Positions 1 through 13,100 of a DNA stretch of 64,000 nt are shown piece by piece (position 1 is the first letter of the stretch; every line of letters begins with the position of its first letter). A program made the translations under genes and the position numbers. The notes under the pieces were generated by a model. It saw only the letters and a list, made by a program, of their open reading frames with translations. It was not told the DNA's origin and did no database searches. The DNA is from Aplectana chamaeleonis (lineage: Eukaryota; Nematoda; Chromadorea; Rhabditida; Cosmocercidae). Location: the NCBI GenBank assembly GCA_029168955.1, contig JAPDOI010000184.1:744001-808000 (forward strand). The letters are read 5' to 3'.

Positions 1-1143
1 TTGCAGGACCTGAGTGGGAGTGCGCAGGGCGCCGTAGAAAGTTTGTGGGACACAAATGCGATTGCGCCGGACGCCGAAGAAAGTGTGCGGGACCCAAGTG
101 GAAGTGCGCGGGACGCCGTAGAAAGTGTGCGGGACCCAAGGTAGAGTGCGCCGGACACCATATAAAGTGTGCAGGACCCAAGTGGGAGTGCGCAGGACGC
201 GGTAGAAAGTGTGCAAGACCTAAGTGGAAGTGCGCAGGGCGCCGTAGAAAGTTTGTGGGACACAAATGCGATTGCGCCGGACGCCGAAGAAAGTGTGCGG
301 GACCCAAGTGGAAGTGCGCAGGACGCCGTAGAAAGTTTGTGGGACCCAAATGCGATTGCGCCGGACACCGAAGAAAGTGTGCGGGACCCAAGTGGAAGTG
401 CGCAGGACGCCGTAGAAAGTGCGCGGGACCCAAGGTAGAGTGCGCCGGACGCCGTAGAAAGTGGGCAGGACCGAAGAGGGAGTGCGGAGGACGGCGTAGA
501 AGGTGTGGGGGACCCAAGTGAAAGTGCGCAGGACGACGTAGAAAGTTTGTGGGACCCAAATGCGATTGCGCCTGACGCCGAAGAAAGTGTGCGGGACCCA
601 AGTGGAAGTGCGCAGGAGGCGGTAGAAAGTTTGTGGGACCCAATTCCGATTGCGCCGGACGCCGACGAAGGTGTGCGGGACCCAAATGCGATTGCGCCGG
701 ACACCGAAGAAAGTGTGCGGGAACCAAGGTAGAGCGCGCCGGACGCCGTAGAAAGTGTGCGAGACCTAAGTGGGAGTGCGCAGGACGCCGTAGAAAGTGT
801 GCGGGACCAGAGTGGAAGTGCGCAGGACGCCGTAGAAAGTACGCGGGACCCAAGGTAGAGTGCGCCGGACGCCGTAGAAAGTGGGCAGGACCGAAGTGGG
901 AGTGCGCAGGACGCCGTAGAAAGTGTGCGGGACCCGAGTGACAGTGCACAGGACGCCGTAGAAAGTTTGTGGGACCCAAATGCGATTGCGCCGGACGCCG
1001 AAGAAAGTGTGCGGGACCCAAGTGGAAGTGCGCAGGACGCCGTAGAAAGTTTGTGGGACCCAAATGCGATTGCGCCGGACACCGAAGAAAGTGTGCGGGA
1101 CCCAAATGCGATTGCGCCGGACACCGAAGAAAGTGTGCGGGAC

Positions 1144-4100
1144 TCAAGGTAGAGTGCGCCGGACGCCGTAGAAAGTGTGCGGGACCCAAGTGGAAGTGCG
1201 CAGGACGCCGTAGAAAGTGCGCGGGACCCAAGGTAGAGTGCGCCGGACGCCGTAGAAAGTGTGCAGGACCTGAGTGGGAGTGCGCAGGACGACGTAGAAA
1301 GTTTGTGGGACCCAAATGCGATTGCGCCGGACGCCGAAGAAAGTGTGCGGGACCCAAGTGGAAGTGCGCGGGACGCCGTAGAAAGTGTGCGGGACCCAAG
1401 GTAGAGTGCGCCGGACACCATATAAAGTGTGCAGGACCCAAGTGGGAGTGCGCAGGACGCCGTAGAAAGTGTGCGGGACCCGAGTGGAAGTGCGCAGGAC
1501 GACGTAGAAAGTTTGTGGGACCCAAATGCGATTGCGCCGGACGCCGAAGAAAGTGTGCGGGACCCAAGTGGAAGTGCGCAGGACGCCGTAGAAAGTTTGT
1601 GGGACCCAAATGCGATTGCGCCGGACACCGAAGAAAGTGTGCGGGACCCAAATGCGATTGCGCCGGACACCGAAGAAAGTGTGCGGGACCCAAGGTAGAG
1701 TGCGCCAGATGCCGTACAAAGTGTGCGGGACCCGAGTGGAAGTGCGCAGGACGCCGTAGAAAGTGCGCGGGACCCAAGGTAGAGTGCGCCGGACGCCGTA
1801 GAAAGTTTGCAGGACCTGAGTGGGAGTGCGCAGGACGCCGTAGAAAGTGTGCGGGACCTGAGTGAAGTGCGCAGGGCGCCGTAGAAAGTTTGTGGGACAC
1901 AAATGCGATTGCGCCGGACGCCGAAGAAAGTGTGCGGGACCCAAGTGGAAGTGCGCGGGACGCCGTAGAAAGTGTGCGGGACCCAAGGTAGAGTGCGCCG
2001 GACACCATATAAAGTGTGCAGGACCCAAGTGGGAGTGCGCAGGACGCCGTAGAAAGTGCGCGGGACCCAAGGTAGAGTGCGCCGGACGCCGTAGAAAGTT
2101 TGCAGGACCTGAGTGGGAGTGCGCAGGACGCCGTAGAAAGTGTGCGGGACCTGAGTGAAGTGCGCAGGACGACGTAGAAAGTTTGTGGGACCCAAATGCG
2201 ATTGCGCTGGACGCCGAAGAAAGTGTGCGGGACCCAAGTGGAAGTGCGCAGGACGCCGTAGAAAGTTTGTGGGACCCAAATGCGATTGCGCCGGACACCG
2301 AAGAAAGTGTGCGGGACCCAAATGCGATTGCGCCGGACGCCGAAGAAAGTGTGCGGGACCCAAGTGGAAGTGCGCGGGACGCCGTAGAAAGTGTGCGGGA
2401 CCCAAGGTAGAGTGCGCCAGATGCCGTAGAAAGTTTGCAGGACCTAAGTGGGAGTGCGCAGGACGCCGTAGAAAGTGTGCGGGACCTGAGTGGAAGTGCG
2501 CAGGGCGCCGTAGAAAGTTTGTGGGACACAAATGCGATTGCGCCGGACGCCGAAGAAAGTGTGCGGGACCCAAGTGGAAGTGCGCGGGACGCCGTAGAAA
2601 GTGTGCGGGACCCAAGGTAGAGTGCGCCGGACACCATATAAAGTGTGCAGGACCCAAGTGGGAGTGCGCAGGACGCCGTAGAAAGTGTGCGGGACCCGAG
2701 TGGAAGTGCGCAGGACGCCGTAGAAAGTTTGTGGGACCCAAATGCGATTGCGCCGGACGCCGAAGAAAGTGTGCGGGACCCAAGTGGAAGTGCGCAGGAC
2801 GCCGTAGAAAGTTTGTGGGACCCAAATGCGATTGCGCCGGACACCGAAGAAAGTGTGCGGGACCCAAATGCGATTGCGCCGGACACCGAAGAAAGTGTGC
2901 GGGACCCAAGGTAGAGTGCGCCAGATGCCGTAGAAAGTGTGCGGGACCCGAGTGGAAGTGCGCAGGACGCCGTAGAAAGTTTGTGGGACCCAAATGCGAT
3001 TGCGCCGGACGCCGAAGAAAGTGTGCGGGACCCAAGTGCAAGTGCGCAGGACGCCGTAGAAAGTGTGTGGGACCCAAGGTAGAGTGCGCCGGACACCGTA
3101 GAAAGTGTGCAGGACCCAAGTGGGAGTGCGCAGGACGCCGCAGAAAGTTTTTGGGACCCAAACGCGATTGCGCCGGACGCCGAAGAAAGCGTGCGGTACC
3201 CAAGTGGAAGTGCGCGGGACGCCGTAGAAAGTGTGCGGGACCCAAGGTAGAGTGCGCCGGACACCATATAAAGTGTGCAGGACCCACGTGGGAGTGCGCA
3301 GGACGCCGTAGAAAGTGTGCGGGACCCAAGTGGAAGTGCGCAGAACGCCGTAGAAAGTTTGTGGGACCCAAATGCGATTGCGCCGGACACCGAAGAAAGT
3401 GTGCGGGACCCAAGTGGAAGTGCGCAGGACGCCGTAGAAAGTTTGTGGGACCCAAATGCGATTGCGCCGGACGCCGAAGAAAGTGTGCGGGACCCAAATG
3501 CGATTGCGCCGGACACCGAAGAAAGTGTGCGGGACCCAAGTGGAAGTGCGCAGGACGCCGTAGAAAGTGTGCAGGACCCAAGTGGGAGTGCGCAGGACGC
3601 CGTAGAAAGTTTGTGGGACCCAAATGCGATTGCGCCGGACACCGAAGAAAGTGTGCAACACCCAAGTGGAAGTGCGCAGGACGTCGTAAAAGTGTGCGGG
3701 ACCCAAGGTAGAGTGCGCCGGACGCCGTAGAAAGTGTGCAGGACCCAAGTGGGAGTGCGCAGGACGCCGCAGAAAGTTTTTGGGACCCAAACGCGATTGC
3801 GCCGGACGCCGAAGAAAGTGTGCGGGACCCAAGTGGAAGTGCGCGGGACGCCGTAGAAAGTGTGCGGGACCCAAGGTAGAGTGCGCCGGACACCATATAA
3901 AGTGTGCAGGACCCACGTGGGAGTGCGCAGGACGCCGTAGAAAGTGTGCGGGACCCAAATGCGATTGCGCCGGACACCGAAGAAAGTGTGCGGGACCCAA
4001 GTGGAAGTGCGCAGGACGCCGTAGAAAGTGTTAGGGACCCGAGTGGAAGTGCGCAGAACGCCATAGAAAGTTTGTGGGACCCAAATGTGATTGCGCCGGA

Positions 4101-7100
4101 CACCGAAGAAAGTGTGCGGGACCCAAGTGGAAGTGCGCAGAACGCCGTAGAAAGTTTGTGGGACCCAAATGCGATTGCGCCGGACACCGAAGAAAGTGTG
4201 CGGGACCCGAGTGGAAGTGCGCAGGACGCCGTAGAAAGTGTGCGGGACCCAAGGTAGAGTGCGCCGGACGCCGTAGAAAGTGTGCAGGACCCAAGGGGAA
4301 GTGCGCAGGACGCCGTAGAAAGTGTGCGGGACCCAAGGTAGAGTGCGCCGGACGCCGCAGAAAGTATGCGGGACCCAAATGCGAGTGCGCCGGACGTCGT
4401 AGGAAGTGTGCGAGCCCAAGTGGGAGTGCGCAGGACGCCGGAGAAAGTTTGTGGGACCCAAATGCGATTGCGCCGGACGCCGAAGAAAGTGTGCGGGACC
4501 CAAGTGGAAGTGCGCAGGACGCCGTAGAAAGTGTGCGGGACCCAAGGTAGAGTGCGCCGGACACCATATAAAGTGTGCAGGACCCACGTGGGAGTGCGCA
4601 GGACGCCGTAGAAAGTGTGCGGGACCCAAGTGGAAGTGCGCAGAACGCCGTAGAAAGTTTGTGGGACCCAAATGCGATTGCGCACGACGCCGTAGAAAGT
4701 GTGCGGGACCTGAGTGAAGCGCGCAGGACGACGTAGAAAGTTTGTGGGACCCAAATGCGATTGCGCCGGACACCGAAGAAAGTGTGCGGGACCCAAATGC
4801 GATTGCGCCGGACACCGAAGAAAGTGTGCGGGACCCAAGGTAGAGTGCGCCGGACGCCGTAGAAAGTGTGCGGGACCCAAGTGGGAGTGGGCAGGACGCC
4901 GTAGGAAGTGTGCGGGACCCAAGTGGAAGTGCGCCGGACGCCGTAGAAAGTGTGCAGGACCTGAGTGGGAGTGCGCAGGACGCCGTATAAAGTGTGCGGG
5001 ACCCGAGTGGAAGTGCGCAGGACGCCGTAGAAAGTTTGTGGGACCCAAATGCGATTGCGCCGGACACCGAAGAAAGTGTGCGGGACCCAAGTGGAAGTGC
5101 GCAGGACGCCGTAGAAAGTGTGCGGGACCCAAGGTAGAGTGCGCCGGACACCATATAAAGTGTGCAGGACCCAAGTGGGAGTGCGCAGGACGCCGTAGAA
5201 AGTGTGCGGGACCCAAGGTAGAGTGCGCCGGACACCATAAAAAGTGTGCAGGACCCAAGTGGGAGTGCGCAGGACGCCGTAGAAAGTGTGCGGGACCCGA
5301 GTGGAAGTGCGCAGGACGCCGTAGAAAGTTTGTGGAACCCAAATGCGATTGCGCCGGACGCCGTAGAAAGTGTGCGGGACCCGAGTGGAAGTGCGCAGGA
5401 CGCCGTAGAAAGTTTGTGCGACTCAAATGCGATTGCGCCGGACGCTGAAGAAAGTGTGCGGGACCCAAATGCGATTGCGCCGGACGCCGAAGAAAGTGTG
5501 CGGGACCCAAGTGGAAGTACGCAGGACGCCGTAGAAAGTGTGCGGGACCCAAGGTAGAGTGCGCCGGACACCGTAGAAAGTGTGCAGGACCCAAGTGGGA
5601 GTGCGCAGGACGCCGTAGAAAGTGTGCGGGGACGCCGTAGAAAGTTTGTGGGACCCAAATGCGATTGCGCCGGACACCGAAGAAAGTGTGCGGGACCCAA
5701 GTGGAAGTACGCAGGACGCCGTAGAAAGTGTGCGGGACCCGAGTGGAAGTGCGCAGGACGCCGTAGAAAGTGTGCGGGACCCAAGGTAGAGTGCGCCGGA
5801 CACCATATAAAGTGTGCAGGACCCAAGTGGGAGTGCGCAGGACGCCGTAGAAAGTGTGCGGGACCCAAGTGGAAGTGCGCAGGACGCCGTAGAAAGTTTG
5901 TGGGACCCAAATGCGATTGCGCCGGACACCGAAGAAAGTGTGCGGGACCCAAGTGGAAGTGCGCAGGACGCCGTAGAAAGTTTGTGGGACCCAAATGCGA
6001 TTGCGCCGGACACCGAAGAAAGTGTGCAGGACTCAAGTGGAAGTGCGCAGGACGCCGTAGAAAGTGCGCGGGACCCAAGGTAGAGTGCGCCGGACACCGT
6101 AGAAAGTGCGCAGGACCCGATTGGTAGTGCGCAGGACGCCGTGGAAAGTTTGTGGGACCCAAATGCGATTGCGCCGGACGCCGAAGAAAGTGTGCGAGAC
6201 CCAAGTGGAAGTGCGCAGGACGCCGTAGAAAGTGCGCGGAACCCAAGTGGAAGTGCGCAGGACGCCGTAGAAAGTGTGCGGGACCCAAGTGGAAGTGCGC
6301 AGAACGCCGTAAAAAGCTTGTGGGACCCAAATGCGATTGCGCCGGACGCCGAAGAAAGTGTGCGGGACCCAAGTGGAAGTGCACGGGACGCCGTAGAAAG
6401 TGTGCGGGATCCAAGGTAGAGTGCGCCGGACACCATATAAAGTGTGCAGGACCCACGTGGGAGTGCGCAGGACGCCGTAGAAAGTGTGCGGGACCCAAGT
6501 GGAAGTGCGCAGAACGCCGTAGAAAGTTTGTGGGACCCAAATGCGATTGCGCCGGACGCCGAAGAAAGTGTGCGGGACCCAAGTGGAAGTGCGCAGGACG
6601 CCGTAGAAAGTGCGCGGGACCCAAATGCGATTGCGCCGGACGCCGAAGAAAGTGTGCGGGACACAAGTGGAAGTGCGCAGGACGCCGTAGAAAGTTTGTG
6701 GGACACAAATGCGATTGCGCCGGACGCCGAAGAAGGTGTGCGGGACCCAAGTGGAAGTGCGCAGGGCACCGTAAAAAGTGTGCGGGACCCAAGGTAGAGT
6801 GCGCCGGACGCCGTAGAAAGTGTGCAGGATCTAAGTGGGAGTGCGCAGGACGCCGCAGAAAGTTTGTGGGACCCAAACGCGATTGCGCCGGACGCCGAGG
6901 AAAGTGTGCGGGACCCAAGTGCAAGTGCGCAGGACGCCGTAGAAAGTGTGTGGGACCCAAGGTAGAGTGCGCCGGACACCGTAGAAAGTGTGCAGGACCC
7001 AAGTGGGAGTGCGCAGGACGCCGCAGAAAGTTTGTGGGACCCAAACGCGATTGCGCCGGACGCCGAAGAAAGTGTGCGGGACCCAAGTGGAAGTGCGCAG

Positions 7101-10100
7101 GACGCCGTAGAAAGTTTGTGGGACCCAAATGCGATTGCGCTGGACACCGAAGAAAGTGTGCGGGACCCAAGTGGAAGTGCGCAGGACGCCGTAGAAAGTG
7201 CGCAGGACCCAAGGTAGAGTGCGCCGGACGCCGTAGAATGTGCGCAGGACGCCGTAGAAAGTTTGTGGGACCCAAATGCGATTGCGCCGGACACCGAAGA
7301 AAGTGTGCGGGACCCAAGTGGAAGTGCGCAGGGCACCGTAAAAAGTGTGCGGGACCCAAGGTAGAGTGCGCCGGACGCCGTAGAAAGTGTGCAGGACCTA
7401 AGTGGGAGTGCGCAGGACGCCGTAGAAAGTTTGTGGGACCCAAATGCGATTGCGCCGGACGCCGAAGAAAGTGTGCGGGACCCAAGTGCAAGTGCGCAGG
7501 ACGCCGTAGAAAGTGTGCGGGACCCAAGGTAGAGTGCGCCGGACACCATATAAAGTGTGCAGGACCCACGTGGGAGTGCGCAGGACGCCGTAGAAAGTGT
7601 GCGGGACCCAAGTGGAAGTGCGCAGAACGCCGTAGAAAGTTTGTGGGACCCAAATGCGATTGCGCCGGACACCGAAGAAAGTGTGCGGGACCCAAGTGGA
7701 AGTGCGCAGGACGCCGTAGAAAGTTTGTGGGACCCAAATGCGATTGCGCCGGACACCGAAGAAAGTGTGCGGGACCCAAGTGGAAGTGCGCAGGACGCCG
7801 TAGAAAGTGCGCAGGACCCAAGGTAGAGTGCGCCGGACGCCGTAGAAAGTGTGCGGGACCCAAGTGGGAGTGCGCAGGACGCCGTAGAAAGTTTGTGGGA
7901 CCCAAATGCGATTGCGCCGGACACCGAAGAAAGTGTGCGGGACCCAAGTGGAAGTGCGCAGGACGCCGTAGAAAGTGTGCGGGACCCAAGGGAGAGTGCG
8001 CCGGACGCCGTAGAAAGTGTGCAGGACCCGAGTGGAAGTGCGCAGGACGCCGTAGAATGTTTGAGGGACCCAAATGCGATTGCGCCGGACACCGAAGAAA
8101 GTGTGCGGGACCCAAGTGGAAGTGCGCGGGACGCCGTAGAAAGTGTGCGGGACCCAAGGTAGAGTGCGCCGGACACCATATAAAGTGTGCAGGACCCACG
8201 TGGGAGTGCGCAGGACGCCGTAGAAAGTGTGCGGGACCCAAGTGGAAGTGCGCAGAACGCCGTAGAAAGTTTGTGGGACCCAAATGCGATTGCGCCGGAC
8301 ACCGAAGAAAGTGTGCGGGACCCAAGTGGAAGTGCGCAGGACGCCGTAGAAAGTTTGTGGGACCCAAATGCGATTGCGCCGGACGCCGAAGAAAGTGTGC
8401 GGGACCCAAGTGGAAGTGCGCAGGACGCCGTAGAAAGTGTGCGGGACCCAAGGTAGAGTGCGCCGGACGCCGTAGAAAGTGTGCGGGACCCAAGTGGAAG
8501 TGCGCAGGACGCCGTAGAAAGTTTGTGGGACCCAAATGCGATTGCGCCGGACACCGAAGAAAGTGTGCGGGACCCAAGTGGAAGTGCGCAGGACGCCGTA
8601 GAAAGTGTGCGGGACCCAAGGTAGAGTGCGCCGGACGCCGTAGAAAGTGTGCAGGACCCAAGTGGGAGTGCGCAGGACGCCGTAGAAAGTTTGTGGGACC
8701 CAAATGCGATTGCGCCGGACGCCGAAGAAAGTGTGCGGGACCCAAGTGGAAGTGCGCAGGACGCCGTAGAAAGTGTGCGGGACCCAAGTGCGATTGCGCC
8801 GGACGCCGAAGAAAGTGTGCGGGACCCAAGTGGGAGTGCACAGGACGCCGTAGAAAGTTTGTGGGACCCAAATGCGATTGCGCCGGACGCCGAAGAAAGT
8901 GTGCGGGACCCAAGTGGAAGTGCGCAGGACGCCGTAGAAAGTGCGCGGGACCCAAGGTAGAGTGCGCCGGACGCCGTAGAAAGTGTGCGGGACCCAAGTG
9001 GAAGTGCGCAGGACGCCGTAGAAAGTTTGTGGGACCCAAATGCGATTGCGCCGGACACCGAAGAAAGTGTGCGGGACCCAAGTGGAAGTGCGCCGGACGC
9101 CGTAGAAAGTGTGCAGGACCTAAGTGGGAGTGCGCAGGACGCCGTAGAAAGTGTGCGGGACCCGAGTGGAAGTGCGCAGGACGCCGTAGAAAGTTTGTGG
9201 GACCCAAATGCGATTGCGCCGGACGCCGAAGAAAGTGTGCGGGACCCAAGTGGAAGTGCGCGGGACGCCGTAGAAAGTGTGCGGGACCCAAGGTAGAGTG
9301 CGCCGGACACCATATAAAGTGTGCAGGACCCAAGTGGGAGTGCGCAGGACGCCGAAGAAAGTGTGCGGGACCCAAGTGGAAGTGCGCAGGACGCCGTAGA
9401 AAGTGTGCGGGACCCAAGGTAGAGTGCGCCGGACGCCGTAGAAAGTGTGCGGGACCCAATTGGGAGTGGGCAGGAAGCCGTAGATAGTGTGCGGGACCTG
9501 AGTGGAAGTGCGCAGGACGCCGGAGAAAGTTTGTGGGATCCAAATGCGATTGCGCCGGACACCGAAGAAAGTGTGCGGGACCCAAGTGGAAGTGCGCAGG
9601 ACGCCGTAGAAAGTTTGTGGGACCCAAATGCCTTTGCGCCGGACACCGAAGAAAGTGCGCGGGACCCAAGGTAGAGTGCGCCGGACGCCGTAGAAAGTGC
9701 GCGGGACCCAAGGTAGAGTGCGCCGGACGCCGTAGAAAGTGCCCGGGACCCATGTGGGAGTGCGCAGGACGCCGTAGAAAGTTTGTGGGACCCAAATGCG
9801 ATTGCGCCGGACACCGAAGAAAGTGTGCGGGACCCAAGTGGAAGTGCGCAGGACGCCGTAGAAAGTGCGCGGGACCCAAGGTAGAGTGAGCCGGACGCGG
9901 TAGAAAGTGTGCAGGACCTAAGTGGGAGTGCGCAGGACGCCGCAGAAAGTTTGTGGGACCCAAATGCGATTGCGCTGGACGCCGAAGAAAGTGTGCGGGA
10001 CCCAAGTGCAAGTGCGCAGGACGCCGTAGAGAGTGTGTGGGACCCAAGGTAGAGTGCGCCGGACACCGTAGAAAGTGTGCAGGACCCAAGTGGGAGTGCG

Positions 10101-13100
10101 CAGGACGCCGCAGAAAGTTTGTGGGACCCAAACGCGATTGCGCCGGACGCCGAGGAAAGTGTGCGGGACCCAAGTGGAAGTGCGCGGGACGCCGTAGAAA
10201 GTGTGCGGGACCCAAGGTAGAGTGCGCCGGACACCATATAAAGTGTGCAGGACCCACGTGGGAGTGCGCAGGACGCCGTAGAAAGTTTGTGGGACCCAAA
10301 TGCGATTGCGCCGGACACCGAAGAAAGTGTGCGGGACCCAAGTGGAAGTGCGCAGGACGCCGTAGAAAGTGCGCGGGACCCAAGGTAGAGTGCGCCGGAC
10401 GCCGTAGAAAGTGTGCAGGACCTAAGTGGGAGTGCGCAGGACGCCATAGAAAGTGTGCGGGACCCAAGTGGGAGTGAGCGGGGCGCCGTAGAAAGTTTGT
10501 GGGATCTAAATGCGATTGCGCCGGACACCGAAAAAATTGTGCGGGACACAAGTGGAAGTGCGCAGGACGCCGTAGAAAGTTTGTGGGACCCAAATGCGAT
10601 TGCGCCGGACGCCGAAGAAGGTGTGCGGGACCCAAGTGGAAGTGCGCAGGGCACCGTAAAAATGTGCGGGACCCAAGGTAGAGTGCGCCGGTCGCCGTAG
10701 AAAGTGTGCAAGACCTAAGTGGGAGTGCGCAGGACGCCGTAGAAAGTGTGCGGGACCAAAGTGGAAGTGCGCAGGACGCCGTAGAAAGTTTGTGGGACCC
10801 AAATGCGATTGCGCCGGACACCGAAGAAAGTGTGCGGGACCCAAGTGGAAGTGCGCAGGACGCCGTAGAAAGTTTGTGGGACCCAAATGCGAGTGCGCCG
10901 GACGCCAGAGAAAGTGTGCGGGCCCAAAGTGGAAGTGCGCAGGACGCCGTAGAAAGTTTGTGGGACCCAAATGCGATTGCGCCGGACACCGAAGAAAGTG
11001 TGCGGGACCCAAGTGGAAGTGCGCAGGACGCCGTAAAAGTGTGCGGGACCCAAGGTAGAGTGCGCCGGACGCCGTAGAAAGTGTGCGGGACCCAAGTGCG
11101 AGTGCGCCGGACCCGTAGAAAGTGTGCGGGACCGAAGTGGAAGTACGCAGGACGCCGTAGAAAGTTTGTGGGACCCAAATGCGATTGCGCCGGACGCCAA
11201 AGAAAGTGTGCGGGACACAAGTGAAAGTGCGCAGGACGCCGTAGAAAGTGCGCGGGACCCAAGTGGGAGTGCGCAGGACGCCGTAGAAAGTTTGTGGGAC
11301 CCAAATGCGATTGAGCCGGACGCCGAAGAAAGTGTGCGGGCCCAAGTGGGAGTGAGCGGGACGCCGTATAAAGTGTGCGGGACCCAAGGTAGAGTGCGCC
11401 GGACGCCGTAGAAAGTGTGCAGGACCTAAGTGGAAGTGCGCAGGACGCCGTAGAAAGTTTGTGGAACCCAAATGCGATTGCGCCGGACACCGAAGAAAGT
11501 GTGCGGGCCCAAGTGGAAGTGCGCAGGACGCCGTAGAAAGTTTGTGGGACCCAAATGCGATTGCGCCGGACACCGAAGAAAGTGTGCGGGACCCAAGTGG
11601 AAGTGCGCCGGACGCCGTAGAAAGTGTGCGGGACCCAAGGTAGAGTGCGCCGGACGCCGTAGAAAGTGTGCAGGACCCAAGTGGGAGTGCGCAGGACGCC
11701 GTAGAAAGTTTGTGGGACCCAAATGCGATTGCGCCGGACACCGAAGAAAGTGTGCGGGACCCAAGGTAGAGTGCGCCGGACGCCGTAGAAAGTTTGCAGG
11801 ACCTGAGTGGGAGTGCGCACGACGCCAAAGAAAGTGTGCGGGACCTGAGTGAAGCGCGCAGGACGACGTAGAAAGTTTGTGGGACCCAAATGCGATTGCG
11901 CCGGACACCGAAGAAAGTGTGCGGGACCCAAGTGGAAGTGCGCAGGACGCCGTAGAAAGTGTGCGGGACCCAAGGTAGAGTGCGCCGGATGCCGTAGAAA
12001 GTGTGCGGGACCCGAGTGGAAGTGCGCAGGACGCCGTAGAAAGTTTGTGGGACCCAAATGCGATTGCGCCGGACACCGAAGAAAGTGTGCGGGACCCAAG
12101 TGGAAGTGCGCAGGACGCCGTAGAAAGTGTGCGGGACCCAAGGTAGAGTGCGCCGGACGCCGTAGAAAGTGTGCAGGACCTAAGTGGGAGTGCGCAGGAC
12201 GCCGTAGAAAGTTTGTGGGACCCAAATGCGATTGCGCCGGACGCCGAAGAAAGTGTGCGGGACCCAAGTGGAAGTGCGCAGGACGCCGTAGAAAGCGTGC
12301 GGGACTCAAGGTAGAGTGCGCCGGACACCGAAGAAAGTGTGCGGGATCCAAGTGGGAGTGCGCAGGATGCCGTAGAAAGTTTGTGGGACCCAAATGCGAT
12401 TGCGCCGGACACCGAAGAAAGAGTGCGGGACCCAAGTAGGAGTGCGCAGGACGCCGTAGAAAGTGTGCGGGACCCAAGGTAAAGTGCGCCGGAGGCCGGA
12501 GAAAGTGTGCAGGACCTGAGTGGAAGGGCGCAGGACGCCGTAGAAAGTGTGTGGGACCCAAATGCGATTGCGCAGGACGCCGTAGAAAGTGTGCGGGACC
12601 CAAATGCGATTGCGCCGGACGCCGAAGAAAGTGTGCGCGACGCAAGTGGGAGTGCGCAGGACGCCGTAGAAAGTGTGTGGGACCCAAATGCGATTGCGCC
12701 GGACGCCGAAGAAAGTGTGCGGGACCCAAATGCGATTGCGCCGGACGCCGAAGAAAGTGTGCGGGACCCAAGTGGAAGTGCGCGGGACGCCGTAGAAAGT
12801 TTGTGGGACCCAAATGCGATTGCGCCGGACGCCGAAGAAAGTGTGCGGGACCCAAGTGGAAGTGCGCAGGACGCCGTAGAAAGTTTGTGGGACCCAAATG
12901 CGATTGCGCCGGACACCGAAGAAAGTGTGCGGGACCCAAGTGGAAGTGCGCAGGACGCCGTAGAAAGTGCGCGGGACCCAAGGTAGAGTGCGCCGGACGC
13001 CGTAGAAAGTGTGCGGGACCCGAGTGGAAGTGCGCAGGACGCCGTAGAAAGTTTGTGGGACCCAAATGCGATTGCGCCGGACACCGAAGAAAGTGTGCGG

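Noticed and set aside
969..3711. Cysteine/arginine-rich sense ORFs (CAGPKWKCAGRRRK repeats) as metal-binding or structural proteins
   Set aside because: They are another reading of the same satellite, with frame breaks at indels and no start, splice or domain evidence.
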